A stretch of 64,000 nucleotides of DNA, taken from Streptomyces sp. RerS4 (GTDB lineage Bacteria; Actinomycetota; Actinomycetes; Streptomycetales; Streptomycetaceae). The stretch lies in the NCBI RefSeq assembly GCF_023515955.1, contig NZ_CP097322.1, forward strand, positions 3,309,501-3,373,500, read 5' to 3'. Shown here one piece after another: positions 18,562 through 28,139 of this stretch; the stretch's first letter is position 1, and each line of letters starts with the position of its first letter. The notes beneath the pieces were generated by a model. That model worked only from the letters and a program-made list of their open reading frames with translations. It did not search any database and was not told the origin of the DNA. The translations under genes and the position numbers were made by a program.

Positions 18562-19166
18562 ACAACGGACTGAGCGCCCAGAGCGACCCCACCGTCCAGC
18601 CCGTACCGGCCTCCGTGGTGGAGGCCGTCGACGCGGCGGACGTCACCCTGTCGAACCCCAAGTGGGCCGTCATCGCGCTCGGCGCGAACCTCGGCAACCG
18701 GCTGGACACCCTCCAGGGCGCCATCGACGCCCTCGGCGACACCCCCGGCCTGCGGGTCAAGGCGGTCTCGCCCGTCTACGAGACCGAGCCGTGGGGCGTC
18801 GAGCCCGGCTCGCAGCCCGCGTACTTCAACGCGGTGGCCCTGGTGAAGACCACCCTGCCGCCCACCAGCCTGCTGGAGCGCGGCCAGGCCATCGAAGAGG
18901 CCTTCGACCGCGTCCGCGAGGAGCGCTGGGGCCCGCGCACCATCGACGTCGACATCGTGTCCTACGCCGACCAGATCTCCGACGACCCGATCCTCACCCT
19001 CCCGCACCCCCGGGCCCACCTGCGGGCCTTCGTGCTGGCCCCCTGGCACGACATCGACCCCGAGGCCCAGCTCCCCGGCCGCGGCCCCGTGGCCGCCCTC
19101 CTGGCCGACCTCGGCCGCGCCGGCATCACGCCGCGCCCGGACCTGGAACTCCGCCTGCCGGAATAG
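18558..19166 (+). CDS. folK: 2-amino-4-hydroxy-6-hydroxymethyldihydropteridine pyrophosphokinase
   Basis: A 202-residue HPPK that activates the pterin for FolP. Motifs: ALGANLGNRLDTL, SPVYETEPWG, FNAVALV, and the signature WGPRTIDVDIVSY, then LPHPRAHLRAFVLAPW. About 35 extra N-terminal residues precede the catalytic core, as in other actinomycetes. The ATG at 18558 overlaps the folB stop. Confidence 0.95.
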   Translation: MNNGLSAQSDPTVQPVPASVVEAVDAADVTLSNPKWAVIALGANLGNRLDTLQGAIDALGDTPGLRVKAVSPVYETEPWGVEPGSQPAYFNAVALVKTTLPPTSLLERGQAIEEAFDRVREERWGPRTIDVDIVSYADQISDDPILTLPHPRAHLRAFVLAPWHDIDPEAQLPGRGPVAALLADLGRAGITPRPDLELRLPE

Positions 19167-19227
19167 CTCGTTAGCCTGGTCACTGCGCGAGTCGCCGAGA
19201 GAGCGCGCAGAGAGCGGGGATGCGGCA

Positions 19228-19713
19228 GTGAAGCAACTGAGGCCGGCGGTTCTGGCGGGCATCTTCGCCGTCGCCGGGGTGCTGTCCTGGGCGGGCGCCC
19301 GGATGTGGAACGCGTACGGGACCCTGCCGGGCGTGCCGCTGGCCGCTCCGATCGTGCTGGCGGTGATCGCGGCCGTCCTGTTCGCCACCGCCCTGTCGCT
19401 GCGCGCCCGCCTCAAGGCGCAGCGCGAGCGGCGGCCCGGGGCGAAGGGCGTGGAGCCGCTGATGGCGGCCCGCGCGGTGGTCTTCGGCCAGGCCAGCGCC
19501 CTGGTCGCGGCCCTGGTGGCGGGCATGTACGGCGGCGTCGGGGTCTTCCTGCTGACCGACGCCCTCGACGTCCCGGCCCGCCGCGACCAGGCCTGGTACG
19601 CGGGCGGATCCGTCCTCGCGGGCGCCGCCGTGGTCGCCGCCGCGCTCTTCCTGGAGCGCGTCCTGAAACTCCCCGAGGACGAGGACCCGACGAAGGCGAC
19701 CGCCTCCGCCTGA
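19228..19713 (+). CDS. DUF3180 membrane protein
   Basis: A 161-residue actinobacterial membrane protein with four hydrophobic helices (about 6-24, 35-55, 83-105 and 125-147). A short basic cytoplasmic loop lies between helices 2 and 3. DUF3180 genes almost always follow folK in actinobacteria, including Mycobacterium, but no function is known. The start is GTG 19228. It is the last gene of the folP operon. Confidence 0.85.
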   Translation: MKQLRPAVLAGIFAVAGVLSWAGARMWNAYGTLPGVPLAAPIVLAVIAAVLFATALSLRARLKAQRERRPGAKGVEPLMAARAVVFGQASALVAALVAGMYGGVGVFLLTDALDVPARRDQAWYAGGSVLAGAAVVAAALFLERVLKLPEDEDPTKATASA

Positions 19714-19728
19714 CGCGCCCGACACGAC

Positions 19729-19765
19729 GGCGGGAGGCCATGGCCCCGGGCCACGGCCTCCCGCC
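19729..19765. terminator. Bidirectional terminator between DUF3180 and folE
   Basis: An 11-bp perfect outer stem (19729-19739 with 19755-19765) plus an inner 5-bp stem lies between convergent genes. Confidence 0.85.
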
Positions 19766-19780
19766 GGTCTGTGGTGCGCC

Positions 19781-20386
19781 TCAGCGGGCCATGATCAGGC
19801 TCATGGCCTCGTTGCGCGTCGCGGGGTCGCGGAGCTGGCCGCGGACCGCCGAGGTGATGGTCTTGGCGCCGGGCTTGCGCACGCCGCGCATGGTCATGCA
19901 CATGTGCTCGCACTCGATGACGACGATGGCCCCGCGCGGGTCGAGGATCTCCATCAGGGAGTCCGCGATCTGGGTGGTCAGCCGCTCCTGCACCTGCGGG
20001 CGGCGGGCGTAGACGTCCACGAGGCGGGCCAGCTTGGACAGGCCCGTGATCTTGCCGTCCGTCGACGGGATGTAGCCCACGTGGGCGACGCCGTGGAACG
20101 GGACGAGGTGGTGTTCACAGGAGCTCATGACCTCGATGTCCTTCACGAGGACCATCTCGTCGTGACCGAGGTCGAACGTCGTGGTGAGCACCTCTTCGGG
20201 CTTCTGCCACAGGCCGGCGAATATCTCCCGGTACGCCCGTGCCACGCGGGCCGGGGTCTCCAGGAGCCCTTCGCGTTCCGGGTCCTCGCCGACCGCGATC
20301 AGCAGCTCCCGTACGGCGGCCTCGGCGCGCTTCTCGTCGAACTCGCCGATCATGCCCCCGCCACTGAGGCTCACTGGGTCGGTCAT
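19781..20386 (-). CDS. folE: GTP cyclohydrolase I
   Basis: A 201-residue FolE, first committed step of folate synthesis (GTP to dihydroneopterin triphosphate). The zinc and catalytic motif [20 protein letters not shown], the [11 protein letters not shown] block and the C-terminal Cys region ([14 protein letters not shown]) are all present. The start [11 protein letters not shown] at 20386 is preferred over the upstream in-frame start at 20413, judging by recalled Streptomyces homologues. It follows ftsH on the same strand and faces the folP operon. Confidence 0.95.
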   Translation of the reverse strand: MTDPVSLSGGGMIGEFDEKRAEAAVRELLIAVGEDPEREGLLETPARVARAYREIFAGLWQKPEEVLTTTFDLGHDEMVLVKDIEVMSSCEHHLVPFHGVAHVGYIPSTDGKITGLSKLARLVDVYARRPQVQERLTTQIADSLMEILDPRGAIVVIECEHMCMTMRGVRKPGAKTITSAVRGQLRDPATRNEAMSLIMAR

Positions 20387-20481
20387 CTCATCCTCGTTCC
20401 TGTCCGCACACACGGCCGTACGAAAAGAGCCGCGCCCCCCAGGCTAGAACCTGAAGGGCGCGGCATCCATTCCGGGGCTGA

Positions 20482-22512
20482 TCAGGTCCCCGGGCGCTCC
20501 TCCGGGGAGGGCTCCGGGGCCTTCTCCACCGACACGGCGGGCGTGACCGCCGAGGTGCCGTTGGCGGCGTTCGTCAGCTGGAGCTCCTTGGGAGAGAGCA
20601 CCGGCGGACGGGTGGAGGGGGTGCGGCGGGAGGAGCCGGTCCACGCGGGACGGGCCGGACGCTTGACGATCGTGGAGAAGATCTCCGCGACCTCCTCCTT
20701 GTTCAGCGTCTCCTTCTCCAGCAGCGCGAGGACCAGGTTGTCCAGGACGTCCCGGTTCTCGACGAGGATTTCCCAAGCCTCGTTGTGCGCGGTCTCGATG
20801 AGCTTCTTGACCTCTTCGTCGACCAGCGCCGCGACCTCTTCCGAGTAGTCCCGCGGGTGCGACATCTCGCGGCCCAGGAACGGTTCGGTGTTGTCGCCGC
20901 CGAACTTGATCGCACCGAGGCGCTCGGTCATGCCGTACTGCGTGACCATGGCCCGCGCCGTGGCGGTGGCCTTCTCGATGTCGTTCGCGGCGCCCGTGGT
21001 CGGGTCGTGGAAGACCAGCTCCTCCGCCGCGCGCCCGCCCAGCATGTACGCCAGCTGGTCGAGCATCTCGTTGCGGGTGGTGGAGTACTTGTCCTCGTCG
21101 GGCAGGACCATCGTGTAGCCCAGGGCCCGACCGCGGGACAGGATCGTGATCTTGTGGACCGGGTCGGAGTTCGGGGAGGCCGCCGCGACCAGGGCGTGTC
21201 CGCCCTCGTGGTACGCGGTGATCTTCTTTTCCTTGTCCGACATGATCCGGGTCCGCTTCTGCGGGCCCGCCACGACGCGGTCGATCGCCTCGTCGAGCAT
21301 CGAGTTGTCGATCAGCTTCTTGTCCGAGCGGGCCGTGAGGAGCGCGGCCTCGTTCAGGACGTTGGAGAGATCGGCGCCGGTGAAGCCGGGCGTGCGTCGG
21401 GCGACGGCGCCGAGGTCGACGTCCGGGGCGACCGGCTTGCCCTTCTGGTGGACCTTGAGGATCTCCAGACGGCCCTGCATGTCGGGACGGTCGACCGCGA
21501 TCTGGCGGTCGAAGCGGCCCGGACGCAGCAGCGCCGGGTCGAGGATGTCGGGGCGGTTCGTGGCGGCGATGAGGATGACGCCGCCCTTCACGTCGAAGCC
21601 GTCCATCTCGACGAGCAGCTGGTTGAGGGTCTGCTCGCGCTCGTCGTGGCCGCCGCCGAGGCCCGCGCCGCGGTGCCGACCGACGGCGTCGATCTCGTCG
21701 ACGAAGACGATCGCCGGGGCGTTGGCCTTGGCCTGCTCGAACAGGTCGCGGACACGCGAGGCACCGACACCGACGAACATCTCGACGAAGTCGGAACCGG
21801 AGATCGAGTAGAAGGGAACGCCGGCCTCGCCCGCGACGGCGCGCGCCAGCAGGGTCTTGCCGGTGCCGGGCGGGCCGTAGAGGAGCACACCCTTGGGGAT
21901 CTTGGCTCCGACGGCCTGGAACTTCGCCGGCTCCTGGAGGAATTCCTTGATCTCGTGGAGTTCCTCGACGGCCTCGTCCGAGCCCGCGACGTCGGCGAAC
22001 GTCGTCTTCGGGGTGTCCTTGGTGATGAGCTTGGCCTTGGACTTGCCGAAGTTCATGACCCGGGAGCCGCCGCCCTGCATCTGATTCATCAGGAACAGGA
22101 AGACGACGACGATCAGGACGAAGGGCAGGAGCGAGAGCAGCACGCTCAGGAAGGGGCTGGTCTTGTCCGGCGTGACGGAGTATCCGTCCGGGATCTGACC
22201 GGCTTCGTACTTGGTCTGGAGGTTCTGGGCGAGCTGAACGCCCTGATCCCCGATGTAGTTGGCCTGGAACTTGGTGCCGTCGTTGTTGCCGAGCTTCTGG
22301 TCCTTCTTGAGCTCGATCTTGATCATCTGGCTGTCACCGGTGGTCAGCTTGGCGCTGTCCACCTGGCCACTGTTGATCGCCTTGATGACCTCGCTGGTCT
22401 CCACCGACTTGTAGCCGCCGCCGGAGCCGACGACGTTCATCAACACGACCACGGCGAGGACGGCCAGCACGATCCACATGACCGGCCCACGGAAGTATCG
22501 CTTCACGTCCAT
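20482..22512 (-). CDS. ftsH: ATP-dependent zinc metalloprotease FtsH
   Basis: A 676-residue membrane AAA protease. Two transmembrane helices (about 11-28 and 121-142) flank the periplasmic domain. Then come Walker A GPPGTGKT (213-220), Walker B IVFVDEID (268-275), the SRH region, and the zinc site HEGGH (435-439). It degrades misfolded membrane proteins. The C-terminus has an extra Pro/Ser-rich tail. The ATG at 22512 ([10 protein letters not shown]) is chosen over the open frame to 22647. A possible sigma-R promoter lies about 140 bases upstream. Confidence 0.96.
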   Translation of the reverse strand: MDVKRYFRGPVMWIVLAVLAVVVLMNVVGSGGGYKSVETSEVIKAINSGQVDSAKLTTGDSQMIKIELKKDQKLGNNDGTKFQANYIGDQGVQLAQNLQTKYEAGQIPDGYSVTPDKTSPFLSVLLSLLPFVLIVVVFLFLMNQMQGGGSRVMNFGKSKAKLITKDTPKTTFADVAGSDEAVEELHEIKEFLQEPAKFQAVGAKIPKGVLLYGPPGTGKTLLARAVAGEAGVPFYSISGSDFVEMFVGVGASRVRDLFEQAKANAPAIVFVDEIDAVGRHRGAGLGGGHDEREQTLNQLLVEMDGFDVKGGVILIAATNRPDILDPALLRPGRFDRQIAVDRPDMQGRLEILKVHQKGKPVAPDVDLGAVARRTPGFTGADLSNVLNEAALLTARSDKKLIDNSMLDEAIDRVVAGPQKRTRIMSDKEKKITAYHEGGHALVAAASPNSDPVHKITILSRGRALGYTMVLPDEDKYSTTRNEMLDQLAYMLGGRAAEELVFHDPTTGAANDIEKATATARAMVTQYGMTERLGAIKFGGDNTEPFLGREMSHPRDYSEEVAALVDEEVKKLIETAHNEAWEILVENRDVLDNLVLALLEKETLNKEEVAEIFSTIVKRPARPAWTGSSRRTPSTRPPVLSPKELQLTNAANGTSAVTPAVSVEKAPEPSPEERPGT

Positions 22513-22652
22513 CCATACGGGGCGCCAGGCACCCCGTCCCTCCTGCCCGTAGGTAAATGCTGCTGTGAGTAAAGACTGTTCTTCGGAATGTACCCCTGTA
22601 TTGTCACCCGCGGCCCCATGGGACGGCTGACAGACCCGCCTTCGCATGCTCC

Positions 22653-22679
22653 AACGGCGGGAAACGCCCCCAGGTTCCC
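22653..22679 (-). promoter_or_regulatory. Candidate sigma-R-type promoter for ftsH
   Basis: On the minus strand GGGAAC (22679-22674) and GTT (22655-22653) are separated by exactly 18 bases, the spacing of Streptomyces sigma-R thiol-stress promoters. The 5' leader would be about 130 bases. It overlaps the hpt terminator. Confidence 0.4.
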
Positions 22680-22688
22680 CCGGGGGCG
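22665..22688 (-). terminator. Hairpin downstream of hpt
   Basis: A 7-bp G/C stem (22665-22671 with 22682-22688) lies about 45 bases after the hpt stop. It has no T tract. Confidence 0.5.
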
Positions 22689-22732
22689 AGATCCTTGAGG
22701 TTCGAGGACCGGTGCGACGACCGCGAGGGTCG

Positions 22733-23293
22733 TCAGCCTCCGTAGACGTGGGGCGCGAGCGTGCCGACGAACGGCAGGTTGCGGTACTTCTCCGCGTAGT
22801 CGAGGCCGTAGCCGACGACGAACTCGTTCGGGATGTCGAAGCCGACCCACTCGACGTCGATCGCGACCTTCGCGGCCTCGGGCTTGCGCAGCAGCGTGAC
22901 GACCTTGAGGGAGGCCGGCTGGCGGGAGCCGAGGTTCGACAGCAGCCAGGACAGGGTCAGGCCCGAGTCGATGATGTCCTCGACGATCAGGACGTGCTTG
23001 TCCTTGATGTCGGTGTCCAGGTCCTTGAGGATCCGCACGACGCCCGAGGACTGGGTCCCGGCGCCGTAGGAGGACACCGCCATCCAGTCCATGGTGAGCG
23101 GGGTGGACAAGGCGCGCGCCAGGTCCGCCATCACCATCACGGCGCCCTTGAGCACACCGACGATGAGCAGGTCCTTGCCCGCGTACTCCGCGTCGATCTT
23201 CGCGGCCAGCTCGGCCAGCTTCGCGTCGATCTCTTCCTTGGTGATGAGCACCGACTGGAGGTCGTTGCCCATGTCCTTCTCGTCCACCCGCAT
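22733..23293 (-). CDS. hpt: Hypoxanthine phosphoribosyltransferase
   Basis: A 186-residue purine-salvage enzyme. The PRPP loop is [14 protein letters not shown], the early loop is [11 protein letters not shown], and the C-terminal base-recognition part is [25 protein letters not shown] (opening). The start is uncertain among GTG 23296, ATG 23293 and ATG 23272; ATG 23293 is used. It lies between tilS and ftsH on the same strand, the same tilS-hpt-ftsH order seen in many bacteria. Confidence 0.93.
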   Translation of the reverse strand: MRVDEKDMGNDLQSVLITKEEIDAKLAELAAKIDAEYAGKDLLIVGVLKGAVMVMADLARALSTPLTMDWMAVSSYGAGTQSSGVVRILKDLDTDIKDKHVLIVEDIIDSGLTLSWLLSNLGSRQPASLKVVTLLRKPEAAKVAIDVEWVGFDIPNEFVVGYGLDYAEKYRNLPFVGTLAPHVYGG

Positions 23294-23359
23294 CACTTTC
23301 GTTGTCGGCCGGGGCTCCGGGGGGTGACCCCGGAGGACTCAGCCGTGCTTCAGCACCAA

Positions 23360-24400
23360 TCAGCCCTGCCGGATGACAAGTCTGCCACCCTGCCGCTGGG
23401 CCTCGACGCGGCCGGGCAGGTTGATGGCGCCCTGACCGCGCCATCCGGTGATGAGGCGGTCGACTTCCTCGATGTGGCGCGCGAAGAGCGAGCCCGCGGG
23501 CGAACCCGCCGCGACGACGGCACGGCGCAGGACGCGCCGGCGGACGGCCGGGGGCAGCGCGTACAGCTTGGCGCACTCCAGGCGCCCGTCCGCGTCGCGT
23601 ACGCCGCGCTCCGCGTCGGCGGCCCAGGCGTCGAGCGCGTCGGCGTCGTCCCGGGAGAGCTGGGCGGTGCGGGCGAGGGCCTCCACGACGCCCTTGCCGA
23701 GGGCCTTCTCCAGGGCGGGCAGGCCTTCGTGGCGCAGCCGGGAGCGGGTGTAGGCGGGGTCGATGTTGTGCGGGTCGTCCCAGACGGGCAGGGACTGGAC
23801 CATGCAGGCCTTGCGGGCGGTCTGCCGGTCGATGTGCAGGAAGGGGCGGCGGTAGCGGCGGGTGCGACCGGGGCCGCCCGAGACCTCCGCCATGCCCGAC
23901 AGGGAGCGGATGCCGGAGCCGCGGGCGAGGCCCAGCAGGACGGTTTCCGCCTGGTCGTCGCGGGTGTGGCCGAGCAGGACGGCGGCGGCGCCGAGTCGGT
24001 CGGCGGCCTCGTCCATGGCGGCGTAACGGGCGTCGCGGGCGGCGGCCTCGGGTCCGCCGTCGCGGCCGACGCGCACGGCGACGGACTCCACCGGGTCGAG
24101 GCGGAGCGCGGTCATGCGGGTGACGACCTCGGCGGCGCGCAGGTCGGAGCCGGGCTGGAGGCCGTGGTCGACGGTGATGCCGCCCGCGCGGATGCCGAGC
24201 TTGGGGGCCTCGAAGGCGAGGGCGGAGGCGAGTGCCATCGAGTCGGCGCCGCCGGAGCAGGCGACGAGGACGAGTGGCGCGGCGCCCTCCGGGGTGCGCC
24301 GACCGGGGATGCCCGAGTGGCCGGTGAGGTCGGTGAGGACGTCGTGGAGTACGCGGCGGACCGCCAGGCGTATCGCCGCGACCGCAGGATGGGGACCCAT
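23360..24400 (-). CDS. tilS: tRNA(Ile)-lysidine synthetase
   Basis: A 346-residue TilS that converts the CAU anticodon C34 of tRNA-Ile2 to lysidine using ATP and lysine. The PP-loop is SGGADS (49-54), followed by DHGLQPGSD, the [20 protein letters not shown] block and RPFL. The C-terminal part is shorter than in E. coli, as in other actinomycetes. The start is ATG 24400. It is followed by hpt. Confidence 0.94.
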   Translation of the reverse strand: MGPHPAVAAIRLAVRRVLHDVLTDLTGHSGIPGRRTPEGAAPLVLVACSGGADSMALASALAFEAPKLGIRAGGITVDHGLQPGSDLRAAEVVTRMTALRLDPVESVAVRVGRDGGPEAAARDARYAAMDEAADRLGAAAVLLGHTRDDQAETVLLGLARGSGIRSLSGMAEVSGGPGRTRRYRRPFLHIDRQTARKACMVQSLPVWDDPHNIDPAYTRSRLRHEGLPALEKALGKGVVEALARTAQLSRDDADALDAWAADAERGVRDADGRLECAKLYALPPAVRRRVLRRAVVAAGSPAGSLFARHIEEVDRLITGWRGQGAINLPGRVEAQRQGGRLVIRQG

Positions 24401-24637
24401 GTCCGGTGCCCTTCGTGGAGTTCGGATGCTCGGAGAGGCTTGAGGGGGTGCTCGGTGTCGCCGGCGTCAGTGGACGGCGCCCGATGTCGCTGTCCACTGT
24501 CCGCTGTTGTCACTCAGAGTGCGTCGATGGTGACAGAACCGAGCGGTTCCCTGAGCATCGCACGCCCTTCGACGCCTCACGGTCCCTCGGACGGGTGACG
24601 CTGCTTCCCCCAGTGCGACATGTTTACGCCCCGTGCT

Positions 24638-25783
24638 TCACCTTTCTTCGCTCCCCGCGCTCCCCCTGCCGTGCACCCGCGCCACCCAGTCCGCGGGCCG
24701 GGCGATCTCGGCCTTGGTCGGCAGGGTGTTCGGGGAGGTCCACACCCGGTTGAAGCCGTCCATGCCGACCTGGTCGACCACGGCCCGAACGAAGCGCTCG
24801 CCGTCGCGGTACTGGCGCAGCTTCGCGTCGAGGCCCAGCAGCTTGCGCAGGGCGGCGTCGAGGCGGCCCGCGCCGGTCGCGCGGCGTTGCTGGAACTTCT
24901 CGCGGATCTCGGCGACGGAGGGGACGACTCCGGGGCCGACGCCGTCCATGACGAAGTCCGCGTGGCCCTCCAGCAGGGACATGACGGCGGTGAGCCTGGC
25001 CAGCACCTCGCGCTGTTCGGGAGTCTGGACGAGCTCCACGAGCGAGCGGCCCTCGTCGCCGCTCTCGGCGTCGGGGCGGGCCCCGGCGAAGGACTGCACG
25101 GCCTCGCGCAGGCGTTCCAGGATCGCGCCGGGTTCCATCTCGGTGGCGCCGAGGAACGTCTGGATCTCGGCCTCCAGGTGGTCGCGCAGCCACGGGACGG
25201 CCGTGAACTGGGTACGGTGCGTCTCCTCGTGCAGGCACACCCAGAGGCGGAAGTCGTGCGGGTTGACCTCCAGCTCCCGCTCGACGTGCACGATGTTGGG
25301 GGCGACGAGCAGCAGCCGGCCGCCGCCCGCGGCGGAGCCCGGCAGGTCGAGCGTCGCGGGCGCGAAGGTCTCGTACTGGCCGAGGACGCGCGAGGCCAGG
25401 AAGCTGAGCAGCATGCCCAGCTCGACGCCGGTGACCTTGCCGCCGACCGCGCCGAGAACGGCCCCGCCGGGGGCGCCGAAGCGACGCTCCTGCATCTTGC
25501 CGAGCAGCGGGCCGAGGAGTTCGCGGAAGCCCGCGACGTTGGCCCTGACCCAGCCGGCCCGGTCGATCACGAGGACGGGGGTGTCGGGCAGGGTGATGCC
25601 GTCCGGCATCATCCGGGTGAACGCGCGCACGTGCTCTTCGGAGGTCTTCGCGTGCCGCCGCAGCTCCGCCACCACGGCCCGCGCCTCGTCCCGGCTGACC
25701 TCCGGACCCGGCCGTACGAGCCGGGTCGCGGTCGCCACCGCGAGATTCCAGTCGACCATCTCGGCACCACCGATGCTCGTCAT
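24638..25783 (-). CDS. Zincin-like metallopeptidase (DUF2342, F420-associated family)
   Basis: A 381-residue protein of the DUF2342 family found throughout actinobacteria. The candidate zinc motif HEETHRTQF is preceded by NPHDFRLWVCL and followed by EGHADFVMDGVG, whose Glu may be the third ligand; this fits a gluzincin-like fold. No signal peptide is seen, so the protein is cytoplasmic. Activity has not been shown as far as I recall. The start at 25783 is used; MVDWNLAV at 25759 is an alternative. The 237 bases between it and tilS contain nothing I recognise. Confidence 0.8.
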   Translation of the reverse strand: MTSIGGAEMVDWNLAVATATRLVRPGPEVSRDEARAVVAELRRHAKTSEEHVRAFTRMMPDGITLPDTPVLVIDRAGWVRANVAGFRELLGPLLGKMQERRFGAPGGAVLGAVGGKVTGVELGMLLSFLASRVLGQYETFAPATLDLPGSAAGGGRLLLVAPNIVHVERELEVNPHDFRLWVCLHEETHRTQFTAVPWLRDHLEAEIQTFLGATEMEPGAILERLREAVQSFAGARPDAESGDEGRSLVELVQTPEQREVLARLTAVMSLLEGHADFVMDGVGPGVVPSVAEIREKFQQRRATGAGRLDAALRKLLGLDAKLRQYRDGERFVRAVVDQVGMDGFNRVWTSPNTLPTKAEIARPADWVARVHGRGSAGSEER

Positions 25784-25822
25784 GCGTCAACCGTACGTGG
25801 ACCCGCGCCCCGGCGGATCCCC

Positions 25823-27244
25823 CTACGAGGTGGTGGCGACGGCGGCGGCCAGCCGGTCGAGGCCTTTCTCGGCGGTCGGGCCGTCCGGGGCGCCGGCGGT
25901 GAGGAAGGCGAAGGCGAGCAGCCGCCCGGCGGGATCCACCACGGTCCCGGACAGGGAGTTCACCCCGCTGAGGGTGCCGGTCTTGGCCCGCAGCAGGCCG
26001 GCGGCCGGTGAGGCGCCGGCGTTGCGGGCCCGCAGGGTGCCGGTGAACCCGGCGACGGGCAGGCCGGTCAGGACGGGCCGCAGCTCCGGGTGGCGCGGGT
26101 CGGCGGCCTTGGTCAGGAGTCCGGTCAGCAGGCGGGGGGTGACCTTGTCGGCGCGGTTGAGGCCGCTGCCGTCGGCGAAGCGGGAGCCGGTGACATCGAC
26201 GCCGAGGGAGGCCAGCTTGTCGGCGACGGCCTTCTCGGCGCCCTCGAAGCTCGCGGGCGCTCCGGCGGTGACGGCGACCTGGCGGGCGAGGGCCTCGGCG
26301 ATGTCGTTGTCGCTGTGGGTGAGCATCCGTTCGACGAGCCCGGCCACGGGGGTGGACTGGGTGGCGGCCAGCGGCTGGGCGCCGGCGGGGGCCTTGGCGC
26401 GGGCGGGTTCGCCGGTGACCTTGATGCCGCGGTCGCGCAGCAGGGCGGCGAAGGCGCGGGCGGTGTCCTTGGAGGGGTCCTCGGAGCGGGCGACGGGTCC
26501 GGAGACGGAGTCGTCGGGCCGGCCCTCGTCGGCGGTCAGCGCGGTGACGGGGGCGATGTTGTCGTTGCGGCCGATGGGGTGGCGGACGGGGCCGGTGTAG
26601 AGGGAGTCGTCGTAGCCGAGGGTGACGGTGTCGGTGCCGCCGGCCTTGAGGGCCTGGGCGGTGTCGGCGGCGAGCGCGACGAGGCTGCCGCCGGAGCCGG
26701 CGGGGCTCTTCTTCTTCGCGGTCAGGGACGGGTCCCCGCCGCCGACCAGGACGATCTCGCCGGGGCCGGCTCCGGGGGCGACGGTGGTGCGGATCCGGTG
26801 TTCGGGCCCGAGGGCGGCCAGCGCGGCGCTCGCGGTGGCGATCTTGACGGTGGAGGCCGGGGTCATGGCCTCGCCCGCGCCGGACTCGTAGAGCACCTGG
26901 CCGGTCGCGGTGTCGACCACCGAGGCGGCGCGTACGGGCCCCAGCGCGGGATCCGCGAGCAGCGGCCCGAGCGCGGCGGCGAGGCCGTCGGCGGGGGATC
27001 GTCCGCCCTGCGCGGCGCGCGCGGCCAGGCCCGGGAGGACTCCTGGGGCGCTGGGGGCGGCCTGCGGGAGCCCGCCGGCGGCGTGATCTGCGCCACCCGT
27101 CCGGCCCCAGGAGGCGGCCCTGTCCCGCTCGGCCTTACGCTGGCCGGAGTCCCAGGGTCCCGCTGTGACCACCGCCGCAGCCGAGAGGGCGAGGCCGGCC
27201 ACGGCCGACCCCGCGATGAGCTGCCACGTCTTGACCAATGGCAC
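25823..27244 (-). CDS. dacB: D-alanyl-D-alanine carboxypeptidase/endopeptidase (PBP4, class C)
   Basis: A 473-residue exported penicillin-binding protein. After an N-terminal signal or anchor helix (QLIAGSAVAGLALSAAAVV) come the three active-site motifs: STVK in MTPASTVKIATASAALAAL, SDN in HSDNDIAEALARQ, and KTG in LRAKTGTLSGVNSLSG. The domain inserted between the first two motifs is typical of PBP4. It trims peptidoglycan cross-links. The start is taken at GTG 27244 behind AAAGGGG; a TTG 6 bases further in is possible. Confidence 0.9.
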   Translation of the reverse strand: MPLVKTWQLIAGSAVAGLALSAAAVVTAGPWDSGQRKAERDRAASWGRTGGADHAAGGLPQAAPSAPGVLPGLAARAAQGGRSPADGLAAALGPLLADPALGPVRAASVVDTATGQVLYESGAGEAMTPASTVKIATASAALAALGPEHRIRTTVAPGAGPGEIVLVGGGDPSLTAKKKSPAGSGGSLVALAADTAQALKAGGTDTVTLGYDDSLYTGPVRHPIGRNDNIAPVTALTADEGRPDDSVSGPVARSEDPSKDTARAFAALLRDRGIKVTGEPARAKAPAGAQPLAATQSTPVAGLVERMLTHSDNDIAEALARQVAVTAGAPASFEGAEKAVADKLASLGVDVTGSRFADGSGLNRADKVTPRLLTGLLTKAADPRHPELRPVLTGLPVAGFTGTLRARNAGASPAAGLLRAKTGTLSGVNSLSGTVVDPAGRLLAFAFLTAGAPDGPTAEKGLDRLAAAVATTS

Positions 27245-27385
27245 CTCGGACCAGCCCCTTTCGCGATCACACATATGCGTGAGGGACACTTAACCACTGC
27301 GTCTTGCCGCGAGCATGGCACCCCACCCGGCAGGGCGGGGCCGGACGCGCACGCATGTGAATCAATCGCAGTCCCGGAGCAGTCA

Positions 27386-27410
27386 AGCTCCGACCGAGAG
27401 GGTCGGAGCT
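27386..27410 (+). promoter_or_regulatory. 5' leader hairpin just ahead of the ppa ribosome site
   Basis: A perfect 10-bp stem (27386-27395 with 27401-27410) with a 5-base purine loop ends 6 bases before GGAGGAG. It may be an operator or an mRNA structure that tunes ppa translation. Confidence 0.5.
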
Positions 27411-27416
27411 GATCAT

Positions 27417-27423
27417 GGAGGAG
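27417..27423 (+). promoter_or_regulatory. Ribosome binding site that fixes the ppa start
   Basis: GGAGGAG overlaps the first in-frame ATG (27415) and lies 6 bases before GTG 27430, so GTG is the start. Confidence 0.8.
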
Positions 27424-27429
27424 CAGGAC

Positions 27430-27924
27430 GTGGAGTTCGACGTCACCATCGAGATCCCCAAGGGTTCGCGGAACAAGTACGAGGTGGACCACGAGACCGG
27501 CCGGATCCGTCTGGACCGTCGCCTCTTCACCTCGACCAGCTACCCGGCCGACTACGGCTTCGTCGAGAACACCCTGGGCGAGGACGGCGACCCGCTGGAC
27601 GCGCTGGTGATCCTGGACGAGCCGACCTTCCCCGGCTGCCTGATCAAGTGCCGCGCGATCGGCATGTTCCGCATGACGGACGAGGCGGGCGGCGACGACA
27701 AGCTGCTGTGCGTGCCGGCCTCGGACCCGCGCGTGGAGCACCTGCGCGACATCCACCACGTGTCGGAGTTCGACCGCCTGGAGATCCAGCACTTCTTCGA
27801 GGTCTACAAGGACCTGGAGCCGGGCAAGTCCGTCGAGGGCGCCAACTGGGTCGGCCGCGCCGAGGCCGAGGCCGAGATCGAGGCCTCGTACAAGCGCCTG
27901 GAGGCGCAGGGCGGCCACCACTGA
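27430..27924 (+). CDS. ppa: Inorganic pyrophosphatase (family I)
   Basis: A 164-residue soluble enzyme that hydrolyses PPi. Family I features are visible: [21 protein letters not shown], the metal-binding cluster DGDPLDALV, and [22 protein letters not shown] (opening). It starts at GTG 27430, as set by the ribosome site. The window also encodes a membrane H+-pyrophosphatase (56318-58720), so two independent PPi sinks are present. It is divergent from dacB. Confidence 0.96.
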   Translation: MEFDVTIEIPKGSRNKYEVDHETGRIRLDRRLFTSTSYPADYGFVENTLGEDGDPLDALVILDEPTFPGCLIKCRAIGMFRMTDEAGGDDKLLCVPASDPRVEHLRDIHHVSEFDRLEIQHFFEVYKDLEPGKSVEGANWVGRAEAEAEIEASYKRLEAQGGHH

Positions 27925-27975
27925 GCTCGGCTCGGTGAACCGGTCGGCGGTGGCTGAGCCGTCCGGCTGACGTCA

Positions 27976-28011
27976 CGGTGGGCGGCATCCCCTCGGGGGT
28001 GCCGCCCACCG
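27976..28011 (+). terminator. Terminator hairpin after ppa
   Basis: A 16-bp GC-rich stem with one bulge and a 3-base loop lies about 50 bases after the ppa stop. Confidence 0.7.
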
Positions 28012-28139
28012 GCGTGTCCGGATCCGGATTCGGGGGTCCGCGCGGGGTACGCGGGAGGCGGGGGGAGGCGCGGGGGATGCGCGGGGGAGGAAACGATTCC
28101 GCATACTGATACCGCAGATGATCACGGACTGGAGGGCGC

